From positions 66,686,001 through 66,750,000 of the forward strand of contig BSBM01000361.1 in NCBI GenBank assembly GCA_027924585.1: 64,000 bases of DNA. Reading direction: 5' to 3'. Source of the DNA: Larix kaempferi (Eukaryota; Streptophyta; Pinopsida; Pinales; Pinaceae). Both the position numbers and the translations under genes were made by a program. Below the pieces are notes generated by a model. It had not been told where the DNA came from, made no database searches, and was given only the letters and a program-made list of their open reading frames with translations. Below are positions 21,744 to 32,550 of the stretch, piece after piece. Position 1 is the stretch's first letter; every line of letters begins with the position of its first letter.

Positions 21744-21861
21744 ATGTTGAGGTGGTAGGTGTCCTGAGCGTAAGGTAAGCAACCTGAGCTACCCTTTGTT
21801 TTATGTTGAGGTGGTAGGTGTCCTGAGCGTAAGGTAAGCAACCTGAGCTACCCTTTGTTTT
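21744..21861. repeat. Perfect 59-bp tandem duplication
   Basis: Two copies, 21744-21802 and 21803-21861, appear identical and begin ATGTTGAGGTGGTAGG. Absence of differences suggests a recent event. Confidence 0.9.
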
Positions 21862-23329
21862 CTCTTATTAAAGTACACACTTTTATATAAGAAGATAAAA
21901 TAATAATAATTTTTGGATTCCAATTTTGTCAAATTTGGAATTGGACTGTCCCCATCCAACTCTTTGCCAGTTGGCATTGTCAATCGTTTCTTTGACAGCA
22001 ATATTCAATAGCACATCTTCTACAAAATTCCAGCGCCTAACGTTCGAATATCTCTTATAAAATGCGGACACTACAGTTTTCAGAAATAGAATCCTGTATC
22101 GGAGATGGATCAATCCCAAACACGCCCTCGGTGTAATAATCATAATAAATAGGAATGGTTTTCAATAATTCACAAAATTTAAATATTAGATGCTCGATAT
22201 AAAGTTTACATGATTGCATTCAATTTTAATGATGGTTTTGAAAAATAGTGAAGTGAAGGCATTGTTCCCACGAATCAGTATCGTGGCATAACCTAGATGC
22301 AATAGATTATCTTTGATAGATAACCAGGTGGAAAAGTGAGTCAAACACTTATTGTTCCGAGAGCAGTAACAAGCCACAATGGCAGAGAGATTGGTTGGTT
22401 GTTTGATTTTGTGCCATAACGAAAGAAATCTAAAAAAATAAAATAAAATAAAATATAAATTTATATTCTCCCCACGCAGCCACCAGGATGGAGTTGCGCC
22501 ATTGTCCACTCTGCAGGAGGTGACAAGGTCACACATGGGGCAACCACGTGGGGGTGTTGGTATAGGTTAGTCTCTAAAGATACCAACGTTTCCATACTTT
22601 GTATCTCTTTCAACAACGTTATACCAGAAGACCACGCCCTGTGAATAGCACGATGTATATTGGACTTCGTATAAGTCATCGTAGACGACCGCCCACCTAA
22701 TTACTATAAGCACGATTATTTATGCTTGGTCCCAACGCTTCTCATTTCAGCATATGATTATAGATGAAATCCAGTCACCTAACTCGTTTGAATTGGTAAA
22801 CAGAAAGGTTGGCGCAGTTCTTTTATTATTCCCCTTATCATTCGTCGCGGTAACAGAGGTATTATTGTGGATTGGTAAAAAAGTGGACGAAAAATTTGTT
22901 CTTTTCCCTATTTCTTTGCCGCTCCAATTGCTCATATTCCTCCGGGACGCTTTGTACAAAGTTCATGGGTATGAAATTCCTATCCGCAAATATATGTAAA
23001 AAAAAAATATCGTCAACCTGAATTCATTCACGCATTTAATGCCCTGGAGATATGAACAGATAAAGTAAACTTGACCGATAAATCGGGATGGGAAATCTAC
23101 GATTTAATGCTATTTCCCGACACAGAGATTGGAGTATTCCATTCTTAGATCCCAACTCCATTTTCCCTGCAATATTTAATGAAGAGTGGACCAAGGCGAT
23201 GATGGTACCCGCATCTTAACTCCTTGGTATGGTAATGCAGAAATGGCATAATTGACAGACGTGAAGGATTAGACAAGTGCGGCTTATGCAACTGGGTGGA
23301 AAGAAAAAAAATAAAAAATTCCTAAGATT
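21862..23329. other. No gene recognised (F interior)
   Basis: AT-rich, with short A-tracts near 22437-22452 and 22999. One 81-codon frame at 22754-22999 has a hydrophobic stretch but no similarity I know and no context; not called. Confidence 0.4.
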
Positions 23330-23341
23330 TGTGGGAAGTAA

Positions 23342-23583
23342 TTTTTTTTTTTTTTTTTTTTGATATCTGAGGAACTATCCGAGATCCCCCAGTGAGCATC
23401 GTCGACCGGGCCGGGCGGGTACAAACCTCGGGCCGGGGTCAGCCTTAATTTGGAACCGATTCACCACCGTCTGGGAAGGTATAGCGCGTTCAGAGGTGAC
23501 AGGGACAAGACCTGCGATTGAACCTGTGGAGGGGGCAGGAGTAGAACCCTGGTCTCTGGCGTAGGGACCATCTGGACCAGCCG
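23342..23583 (-). mobile_element. tRNA-derived SINE with polyA tail
   Basis: On the minus strand a body of about 220 bp ends in about 20 A (seen as T at 23342-23361). A perfect 12-bp duplication, TGTGGGAAGTAA, flanks it at 23330-23341 and 23584-23595. Near its 5' end are a polymerase III A-box-like TGGTCCAGATGG and a B-box-like GGTTCTACTCC, placed as in tRNA-related SINEs. PolyA, long variable duplication and boxes together make this a confident call. The family name is not known to me. Confidence 0.85.
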
Positions 23584-23683
23584 TGTGGGAAGTAACTTTA
23601 TGGAGTTGTTATCTGCGACATATTTTATTTTTTACATACTCCATGATAATTAAATTAACAATTTTCCCAATTCTTAACCAACC

Positions 23684-24667
23684 ATTTAATATGTTTTAGA
23701 TTTATATAAATTGATTGGATTATTAATAACATATATAATTATATACAAATAATATAACATATGTCATAGTATAATATAGTATATGAAAATATTTTATTTG
23801 ATTTATGTATGAGAGGATAATATAAATAAATGAATAGATAGGATTGCACAATTTTTTAGAAAAGAGTTGACATAGTTGCATTTAAGGTAGAAGCATGATA
23901 AGTGAGACTTTGTAATCACGTGTATTAATATTTTATTAATTTAAATCATTTTTTATTTTTTTTGAAAACGAATTTATTGATTGTTGACTATTATTTCTGG
24001 AATTTATTGATGGATGAGGAGGAGTTTTGATATAAATAGGAGACTTGAGATTGGAAGGGGGAGGTTCTTTTTCTCTCAGAGGATATTTTAGGGTGAGAGA
24101 TTTTCTAGGATGAGAATTTTGGATAATTTGGGGTATGAGAAGTTTGGAAGATTTGGAAGAGTTTGAGAACTCTTGGAAGATTTGATACATAGCCTACTAG
24201 TGCATCACTGTTCTGTTATTTGGTGGTCTCAAGCATGGAGGGCCAGGAGGCCATTTGGATGGGACCATTCAATGGCTTCTTGGGGCTAGGGAGCCGGCCA
24301 GGACCCTAGTTGGCTGGGAGGCAAAACCATGGTTTTGTTTTGGGCAATGAAGATAGAAGTAACTCGAGATGAAGAAGGTAGATTGCTTTAGTTTGGACTT
24401 CATCACATTCTTATATCGAGGTATTTTTCTTGTGATTTCAATTTATTTATACAATGTTGTAAATTTGTTATATGCTATTGTAAAATGCTTATATGTTGTT
24501 TATATGCTGCTATGGTTACATGATGCATATATGCTCCTCAGTTATACAGTTCAAAGCCCAACATTTGAGCTTTTATTAACACTCTTATGCATTTCGAAAA
24601 TGGAAAGAAAATAGATATTAAAATTAGATTGGTTAAAATTTATAATGCCTTCAGCGACATTACAACA
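23684..24667 (+). repeat. Right LTR-like repeat of F
   Basis: Pair of 16778-17764. TATAAATA at 24031-24038. Its end (GACATTACAACA) corresponds to AGGCATTACACA on the left with a few changes. Confidence 0.78.
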
Positions 24668-25436
24668 AGAGTGCCTTCATTTGGTCAAGCAGAGAAAGAT
24701 TAATGCATCTATCTTAAAGCTTGATCTACAAAAGGCCTACGACATAGTAGATTGGACCTATTTAAGATTTGTTCTGCTCCATACCGGTTTGATGGTGGAA
24801 ATTGTAAACTGGATAATGGCATGTGTTTCATCATCTAGATTTTATGTCCTCATAAATGGTTCTCTATCTCCTTTATTTAATGGTAATTGTGGTCTCAGGC
24901 AGGGTTTCCCGTTGTCACCATATCTTTTCATCTTGGCGATCGAAGGTCTCAGTTTGATCTTAAAAAAGGCAAAGGATCAAAACATTATTCGTGGGATTAA
25001 GGTGGTTGGTTCTTTACACATCACTCATTTACTATTCGTAGATGATGTGCTCATCTTTGGTGATGGAAGAATTACTGAATGGAAGCAACTACATCTGATT
25101 CTTGACATTTTCTGTGATGCCTCAGGTATGTTGATAAGTGATCACAAATCAAATATTATACATCATTGCAAGGATGCAAGTATTACTGAACAAATTGGCT
25201 CTATGTTTCCTTACAAGTTATCTTGTTTGGAGGAATGTTTAAGATACCTTGGATATTTCTTAAAACCTAACGGCTATACAATTGAAGACTTGAATTGGAT
25301 AATTAAAAGGGTACAAAAGAAGATCTCTTCATGGTCGTTCAAATGTAGAAAATATCACTTAAAGTGAAATTATGTATGTATCATAAAGTATTGTCCATAT
25401 AAACAATCTCTAAAGTAGAAGTGCCACTACTAGTAC
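24668..25436 (+). pseudogene. L1-type LINE reverse transcriptase fragment
   Basis: A 233-codon open stretch (to 25367) encodes the middle of a non-LTR reverse transcriptase: LKLDLQKAYDIVDW, GLRQGFPLSPYLFILAIEGL, then LLFVDDVLIFGDG with FVDD in the catalytic A/YxDD position, and the downstream CLRYLGYFLKPNGY. Endonuclease, RNase H and 3' tail are missing. It starts exactly where the right LTR of F ends, and Copia C2 is inserted 70 bases after the frame ends. It has no stops in the RT part, so it is not very old, but it is not a complete element. Confidence 0.88.
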
Positions 25437-26044
25437 TGTTAAATTTTCTGAATTTACTTCAATCTGATCTAGGATCTTAACTGAGAGAACAACATGTACA
25501 GCATATCTACAGCATATCAATCATGGAGACACTAATGCAAGCACACAAGAGACACAAAGATTTACTTGGGGAAAACCATAAAGGTGAAAAACCCCAATAA
25601 CTTCCTCAGAGATAGATAGAGCAATGATACAACCAACCAAGAGAGATAGCCATAACCTAGCAGCAGATCCTCCTCCTCCATAAGTGCGCCACTCCTCCTT
25701 AAGTGCATGTGTGAGAAGTGAGTGTGAATAAATAGAGTGCCTCCCGCACTCTATTTATACTTGACTTGACTTGCCTTTTTACCTAACTCATGTAGGCTTG
25801 AACTTAACCACATAACATAATGCTGACTGGGCCGACCCCCAATAGGGTGGTCTAATAACCCCTTGACCCACATGACTTATATAGGGCCGACCCCAAACAA
25901 GGTGGTCTAATAACCCATCAAGTATAAGTTACGACACTTACAATATAAATAACGACACTTCCGTATAGAGGAATAATAACATCTCTATAGGAATACAATA
26001 TACATATATGTGAAATACATTCCGAAGTTACATATACATCAACA
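25437..26044 (-). repeat. 3' LTR of C2
   Basis: 608 bp, TGTTGATG to TTTAACA on the minus strand. It contains the perfect TATA hairpin at 25728-25758. Confidence 0.95.
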
Positions 26045-26054
26045 CTCCCTCTTA
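26045..26054 (-). other. Polypurine tract of C2
   Basis: AAGAGGGAG on the minus strand, abutting the LTR, identical to that of C1. Confidence 0.8.
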
Positions 26055-26303
26055 ACTAGGAAGGTATTTCTCAGCATAGTTCTTCTAGCACAAGTCATCT
26101 TCTCTGGATCATCGTCACTAGATAATCGTCATCGAGTCATCATCATCGTCACTGCTGCTGCTATCTCAATCAATCTCTGAATCTACTCGTCATAGGAAGT
26201 TCTACAGAGCCAGTCCTTTTTCATACTGGATGTAGGCCCACCACCTGCAGGTCTTCATCATTACTGGCCATACTGTGGAATCCTCAGGACTTTTACGTGC
26301 GTC

Positions 26304-26898
26304 ACAAAACCTCGAAAGAGCATCCCAGGCTGTTACGAGCACACAACTCTACCTATAGGATCTCCCAGGGCAACGAATTACATGTGACCTCACCACAAAA
26401 CCTCGCAAGAGCATCCCAGGCTGTTACGAGCACACAACTCTACCTATAGGATCTCCCAGGGCAACGAATTACATGTGCTCCACCACAAAACCTCGCAAGA
26501 GCATCCCAGGCTGTTACGAGCACACAGCTCTACCTATAGGATCTCCCAGGGCAACGAATTACATGTGGTCATGGCAAAACCTCGCAAGAGCATCCCAGGA
26601 CTGATTACGGGCACACAGCCCAACCTATCGGATCTCCCAGGGAAACGAATTACATGCCATAGGACAAAACCTCGAAAGAGCATCTGCCAGATATCCCAGA
26701 GAACCGAATTACATGCCATAGGAAAAACCTCAAAAGACTATCTGCAGATCTCCCAGGGCAACGAATTACATGTCCTCCCTGAGCAAAACCTCGAAAGAGC
26801 ATTTTCCAGATGTCCCAGGGCACCGAATTACATGCCATAGGCAAAACCTCGAAAGACCATCTGCAAATCTCCCAGGGCACCGGATTACATGCTCATCT
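26304..26898 (-). repeat. Tandem array in the C2 3' UTR (90- and 59-bp units)
   Basis: Eight units start near 26304, 26395, 26485, 26574, 26664, 26723, 26783 and 26841. The first four are 89-91 bp, the last four 58-60 bp. The short ones lack an inner stretch of about 31 bp (GCTGTTACGAGCACACA and following). All begin CAAAACCTCG and end AATTACATG. Homologous to the 118-122-bp array of C1. Confidence 0.9.
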
Positions 26899-26934
26899 GC
26901 ACAACCTGATCCACGGCCACAGAGTATCAACCTG

Positions 26935-27430
26935 ATACTCACCATACATCATCCTGATGTATCCATGATCATCCTGATCATCATCACTGCAACGTCCTGC
27001 TGCATGTCATCTGGAGCAACATCCTGAAGCTCGTCATTTATGATCATCCTGATCATCACTGCAACATCCTGCTGCATGTCATCTGGAGCAACATCCTGAA
27101 GCTCGTCATCTATGATCATCCTGATCATCAATGCATCTACCTGATGCATACCAAGTATCATACATGATCCTCCTGATCATCAATGTATCCACCTGATACA
27201 AATACATGATACATATCATCATACATGATCCTCCTGATCATCAATGCATCTACCTGATGCATATACAAAATATGTACACATGATCCAACTGATCATATCC
27301 AGCATCCAACATGATGCGTACATACATACATAAAAATGATCCAACTGATCATATCCAGCATCCAACATGATGCGTACATACATACATAAAAATGATCCAA
27401 CTAATCATATCAAGCAGAAACCAGAACATC
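26935..27430 (-). repeat. GATCAT-rich arrays in the C2 3' UTR (72-75 and 56 bp)
   Basis: Units starting ATGATCATCCTGATCATC near 26965, 27040 and 27112, then units starting ATGATCCAACTGATCAT near 27280, 27337 and 27392. The GATCAT...ATGATC symmetry makes each unit start a short hairpin. Confidence 0.8.
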
Positions 27431-27522
27431 ATCCTGATGCTCATCATCCAGCGCTTACATCCACAGCCATGTGAAGGATCCTCCTTCCAACATGCTTGGA
27501 ATGGCTTCAGCAAATGTGTCCA

Positions 27523-28610
27523 TCACTTCTTCCTCGAAGTGTCCTCGATCTGAAGAACACCAAGCCTCTCTCTGAAGTACTCGAACTTCACCCTGGCTAG
27601 TGGCTTCGTCAGTACATCTGCAATTTGCTCGTCCGTCGCAACATACAGGAGCTTCACAGCTCCTCTCTGCACCATATCCCTGATATAGTTATATTTGATC
27701 TCTATGTGTTTCGACCTGTCATGAAACACTGGGTTCTCGGACAGCTTCACACAACTCTGGTTATCACAGAAGATACCAGTAGCCTCCAACGGGAGATCAA
27801 ATAACTCAGACAGTAGCTTCCGTAGCCATACTGCCTCACAACTAGCTGAACAGGCTGCAACATACTCTGCCTTAGCTGTACTCAGTGCTACGCAGGACTG
27901 CTTCCTGCTAAACCAAGAGATCACACCTGATCCCATACTGAAGCAGCACTCAGATGTGCTCTTCCTGTCTGCAGCACTGCCAGCCCAATCTGAATCAACA
28001 TAACCCTGCAGGTTAAACTTTTGATTCACCTCATACCTGAGCCCATAATCCACTGTACCCTTCAGGTACCTCAGAATATGATTTACAACAACCAAGTGAA
28101 CACTTCTCGGATCCGTCAGGAACTGGCTCAATGTGTTCATAGAAAAGCAAATGTCTGGTCTCGTGTTCGTCAGGTACATCAAGGACCCAATCATCTGGCG
28201 ATACATAGAGACATCAATCGGCTCAGATGAAGCATCACATAGAAGCTTCAGATTTGATGCCATAGGTGTGGCCATGGCCTTGCAATCCATCATCCCGAAC
28301 CTCTTCAGGATCTCTACTGCATACTTCCCTTGTCCAAGGAAGATTCCTTCTACACTCTGCCACACCTCCATGCCAAAAACAAATAGTGCATCATCCCCAA
28401 GTTCTTCATCTCGAACTCGATAGTAAGCTTCCGCTGCGTGTCGGCAATCAATCTATTTTCACCTGTAACAAACAGGTTATCCACATACAAAAGTAGTATC
28501 ACTGGATTGTCTTCCTCAACCTTGTAGTAAAGGTTGGAATCCACTTTACTCTTGGTAAAGCCCAAACTGGATAGAAAGCTGTCTATCCTACCATACCAAG
28601 TTCTGCACAC
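27523..28610 (-). pseudogene. C2 reverse transcriptase C-terminus and RNase H, broken
   Basis: Two frames. 28610-28350 covers RT from RTWYGRIDSFLSSLGF through the catalytic region LLLYVDNLFV (YVDN instead of YVDD). A frameshift near 28372 leads into 28371-27523, which has the rest of RT and all of RNase H (GYVDSDWAGS, AKAEYVAACSA, DNQSCVKLSENP, ADVLTKPLARV). Compared with C1, the segment RLKKSLYGLKQAP and some residues before it are deleted. The RNase H half has no stop over 282 codons. The second catalytic aspartate is changed to N. Confidence 0.9.
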
Positions 28611-28805
28611 ATATATGACTACACCATGATGTCTTGAAATCCATCTGGTGCATTTTCTATTTCATCACTTTATATTTCTCAATGCTGCCATCTGCAACAT
28701 GCTTGATCTGATAGTTCCATTTGGAAGTCATAACAAACTTCCCTTCACATATTGGGACTACATCCCAAACATCATTCTTCATGATCGACGGATCATGGCA
28801 TTCCA
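28611..28805 (-). pseudogene. C2 remnant of RT N-terminus
   Basis: Readable on the minus strand as NDVWDVVP, FVMTSKW and HVADGSIEKY, matching the C1 RT start but with internal losses. Confidence 0.65.
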
Positions 28806-30480
28806 TTTCTTCATCCCAGATCCTGGGAACTTCAATATCTTCAATAAATAAATTTGTTGCTGAACAAATGTTGTAGTTCTTCTTTTGTAGGAGATGGCAT
28901 ATGATCTTTCCTACACAACAAGTTAAATTGCATGATTAGAAAACATCTCATAGTTTTCAGAACAAATTCTTACACATAAATAAATATGTCATACAGTCAT
29001 GCAATTATCTTAGCCAATGCTTCAATACAACATTTATCCATATCCCGTAACTTTCTAGATGCCTTCCAATCTCTACCAGAACATTGTTAAGAGTGTGCAC
29101 AACTCCCAACATGTCAGCAAAGAGGTTTCATTCTAGATAAGTAGCAATGGAATGTTGTACAGTTCCATAGGCTACTTACCCATGCATATTAGTAGTATAC
29201 TGTTCATTAATGTAATTATTCTAATATGCACAATACATATTCTAAGTCTAAGACCATGAGCATATACATCATTGAACAATTTTATTTAAACAAACAAATA
29301 TGTAAGAAATGATAATTAAAATACTTATCTTTGTTTGTTCATTGGGTGGACTCCCTCTGAGTCTTCGCTTCCTTGCAGGAGCTGCTGGAGTCCTAATTTG
29401 AAGTAGCTTCTTCTACACCTTTCTGTTGTGGAATGTAGAGAGATGGACAACTCCCTCTGAATATCTGCATCCTTGCATAAACCACTAGAGTGTACTCCCT
29501 CTTGATCTTTGCTTCCTGGATTACCTGTTCTTGAGCTCATATTCATCCTTGGTCCCTATGCATGCTTATTAGTATCATGAATGTGTTATCCTTGTGATCT
29601 CATATAAAATCATACATTCATTAGTATACTATTAAAGACAATAATCTCAAGCATGTATAGTCATGATCATTTCAAACAGAAATAATAAGCATTAGCATTC
29701 AATGTTTATGTAGGATTCTCATAAGAAGCATACCATGTCTAAACCTATAATTACTCAAACCTATGACTCTTCAGGTTAGTTGAATCATCAATCAAGATAA
29801 GAGATATAAAATGCATAAAACCTGTGATTATTCAAACCTATACCATCATGATTCTTCTGGTTAGTCATATCATCAATTATGGTAAGAAACATAATATGCA
29901 TACAATCATGATTATTCAAACCTGTGACTTCATGAATAATCATTATCAACAACAGTATAAGATCCTAACACAAGGTAAGATTCTATCTTGATATAGGAAA
30001 AAAATACCTGGATTAGCATGCTAGCTATTTATGTCTAACATACTCACATGATGTCTTCTTGTTCTTCTTCAATGACTTGTGCTAGTAACCTGTATATCTC
30101 ATAGGTTAACTATTACAAAACCAAGTTATACATACCTCGTAAATGGATCTTCTATGAGATCCATGACAATGGATGAATCTTTGTCCTCATGTTATCATGT
30201 TCATATGTTCTTGGACCAGAACATGATTTGTCTTTCTTGGTGTACCTTTCATGTTAGTAGACAACATAAACCTCATACAACACCATAATGCATTAGTACA
30301 ATCATAAGTGTCAACACCCTAACCAATGAATATCTTCTATCATGCATTCATAATTTTGTTAAGGTGATACGACAAATCTAAAATCAAAATTGTACTAACC
30401 GTAATAACATGAAGACTAACATACCATAAACTTAATCATGGACAAATATCAAAACATACCTCGATGAGTCATACCTGTCG
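28806..30480. other. Foreign filler DNA inside C2
   Basis: About 1.7 kb that replaces protease, integrase and most of gag. AT-rich, no long frame on either strand. It contains three ACTCCCTCT boxes (29345-29500), which on the minus strand resemble the element's own purine tract. Several ATTCAAACCT/ATGATT phrases recur at 29740-29960. Source unknown. Confidence 0.6.
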
Positions 30481-30600
30481 AGATCGCTTGTAATCTTCTT
30501 ATGTAAGGCTTTAGCCTCATCTCCCTCTGAAACAGGAACTTCTTCACTCATGCAGATGATCAATCCATCTTCTTCTAGGATTAACCCAATCCACTTGATT
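30481..30600 (-). pseudogene. C2 gag scrap
   Basis: Minus strand reads IGLILEEDG, then SEEVPVSEGDEAKALHKK, matching residues about 25-60 of the C1 Gag. The start codon region and the rest of Gag are gone. Confidence 0.8.
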
Positions 30601-31920
30601 TGCAAGAACTGGACCTTGAGCTGGATATGGGTTTGTCAGAGAAACCCCAAAAATTCAAACTTTGAATTTCAAACTTCTGATAGGATAGAAATATGTGCCT
30701 TGATGAGCTGATCAAGTTGGTATATTCAGAATTTGAAAACTGCAAAGTTTCACTCCTCAATTTTGCTTTTGAAACTTCTGGATTCACTGGACGTGACCCT
30801 GAACTGGGGTTTGATGAAGCCCACTCTTCTTCCCAATCAAAATGTTTGATCCAAAGCTCTAAGCTTCTATTTTTCTGAGGAGCTTCCAGTCGTGGTCACA
30901 GATTTCAAAAATTCCCATTTTTACAGAAGCCCTAATTTTCCACTTTTCTGATCAAAGTCCCGAACTAGGGTCTAATCAAGCCCGGCCTTCTGCCCAACCA
31001 AAAATTCTGATCTTGGTCTCTAAATTTCTATTTTGATGAGTAGCATCCAGCCTTGCTCTCCGATTACAAAAATTCCAACTTTCTTCAAAGCCCTAAATTC
31101 CGGAAGCCATGAATGAAGGTACCAAAAAATAATTCTGTTTTGACAGAAATATGTACCTGATTGTTTCTGGTGTAACTCCAAAATTTTTGATCCACAGGGT
31201 CTGAAAATTTTTTCTGAGATATCCTGACCTGTTATCTTTCCATCCTGACAGGGATGACCTCAATTGGATTCTCTGAGAGAGAGATATGCCAAATGTCGCA
31301 ACGTGACCTGTTTTGGGATAAAACAGGAGAGCGAACTTGTACGGAGTTCCACGTGTCACTGTTTTAACTTCAGCCTTTGAAAAAGTTTCCTGAGATAGCT
31401 CGGCCTATTACCTTTCCATCCTGACAGGTCTGACCTCAATTGGACTCTCTGAGAGAGAGTTATGCCAAATGTCGCAACATGACCTGTTTATGGGATAATA
31501 CAGGAGAGCGCACTTGTACGGAGTGACACGTGTCACTGGTTCAATTTCGGCCTCTGAAAAAGTTTTCTGAGATAGTAAAGACTGTGTACTACCTGTCACT
31601 TTTTACGAAATTTCATTTGGAGCTTCCTATCCCAAGATATGACCTTTTTCCCAAGGTCACCTGATTTTGACTCAGATCTGGAAGAGGCAGAAACCCTATA
31701 TTGTACAGATCATAAATCACAAAGTACAACGAATTAGAGGTTGTCCTTTGGACACAAGGTACCTGGATATTTACTCTTCGTCCTGTAACAATTTCAGATC
31801 CGAAAACTTCGCCATAACGGATTTATAGCGAAAGTGATACGATGACTGGTTTTTTCTATATCAAGCCCTAGCATCGTAAGTGCAACAAGTGTCATACATG
31901 CCATATCATGCCTTCTTTCA
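30601..31920 (-). other. C2 leader with duplicated 185-bp module
   Basis: The part next to the gag scrap matches the C1 leader. Farther on, two similar modules of about 185 bp (31205-31390 and 31386-31570) share CTGAGATA, CCTTTCCATCCTGACAGG, CTCTGAGAGAGAG and ATGCCAAATGTCGCAAC. Each carries a CACGTGTCAC box; in the second it is the perfect palindrome GTGACACGTGTCAC (31523-31536). Confidence 0.65.
31523..31536. promoter_or_regulatory. Palindromic G-box/ABRE-like motif
   Basis: GTGACACGTGTCAC has the ACGT core bound by plant bZIP and bHLH factors. It lies in the transcribed leader, so a regulatory role is conjecture. Confidence 0.35.
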
Positions 31921-31937
31921 GGCTAGCTCTGATTCCA
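31921..31937 (-). other. Primer-binding site of C2
   Basis: TGGAATCAGAGCTAGCC on the minus strand, next to the 5' LTR. It differs from TGGTATCAGAGC by one base in the core. Confidence 0.82.
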
Positions 31938-32545
31938 TGTTAAATTTTCTGAATTTACTTCAATCTGATCTAGGATCTTAACTGAGAGAACAACATGTAC
32001 AGCATATCTACAGCATATCAATCATGGAGACACTAATGCAAGCACACAAGAGACACAAAGATTTACTTGGGAAAAACCATAAAGGTGAAAAACCCCAATA
32101 ACTTCCTCAGAGATAGATAGAGAAATGATACAACCAACCAAGAGAGATAGCCATAACCTAGCAGCAGATCCTCCTCCTCCATAAGTGCGCCACTCCTCCT
32201 TAAGTGCATGTGTGAGAAGTGAGTGTGAATAAATAGAGTGCCTCCCGCACTCTATTTATACTTGACTTGACTTGCCTTTTTACCTAACTCATGTAGGCTT
32301 GAACTTAACCACATAACATAATGCTGACTGGGCCGACCCCCAATAGGGTGGTCTAATAACCCCTTGACCCACATGACTTATATAGGGCCGACCCCAAACA
32401 AGGTGGTCTAATAACCCATCAAGTATAAGTTACGACACTTACAATATAAATAACGACACTTCCGTATAGAGGAATAATAACATCTCTATAGGAATACAAT
32501 ATACATATATGTGAAATACATTCCGAAGTTACATATACATCAACA
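31938..32545 (-). repeat. 5' LTR of C2
   Basis: 608 bp; only two differences from 25437-26044 (a G/A near 32070 and a C/A near 32123). TATAAATA at 32253-32260 lies within a perfect hairpin. Confidence 0.95.
32229..32259 (-). promoter_or_regulatory. TATA box embedded in a perfect 13-bp hairpin
   Basis: ATAAATAGAGTGC, a 5-base loop CTCCC, then GCACTCTATTTAT: a perfect inverted repeat. Both arms contain a TATA-like ATAAATA in opposite directions. Also at 25728-25758. C1 lacks it. Confidence 0.75.
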
Positions 32546-32550
32546 AGTAC

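Larger units (their letters stand above)
16778..24667 (+). mobile_element. F: large LTR-bounded element without coding capacity
   Basis: Direct repeats at 16778-17764 and 23684-24667 enclose 5.9 kb. A perfect TGGTATCAGAGC primer site abuts the left repeat, so these look like LTRs of a plus-strand retrotransposon. I find no gag or pol remnants inside. That pattern is called LARD (large retrotransposon derivative). Caveats: no clear TG at the 5' end of either repeat, no purine tract before the right one and no visible target duplication. A hAT-type MITE and a SINE have been inserted inside. Confidence 0.6.
25437..32545 (-). mobile_element. C2: young but coding-deficient Copia element
   Basis: A 7109-bp minus-strand element with two 608-bp LTRs that differ at only two positions by eye, flanked by AGTAC at 25432-25436 and 32546-32550. 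It shares primer site, purine tract, leader and gene order with C1. Gag, protease and integrase are absent apart from a 117-bp gag scrap. RT has deletions and a frameshift, and 28806-30480 is filled with unrelated DNA. Since the LTRs are nearly identical, it must have moved recently, presumably with proteins from a relative. Confidence 0.93.

Noticed and set aside
22754-22999. 81-codon frame with a hydrophobic segment
   Set aside because: AT-rich context, no similarity and no neighbours; could be chance.
29345-29520. Extra internal polypurine tracts in C2
   Set aside because: ACTCCCTCT recurs three times, but there is no U-rich flank or LTR-like context; kept only as a remark.
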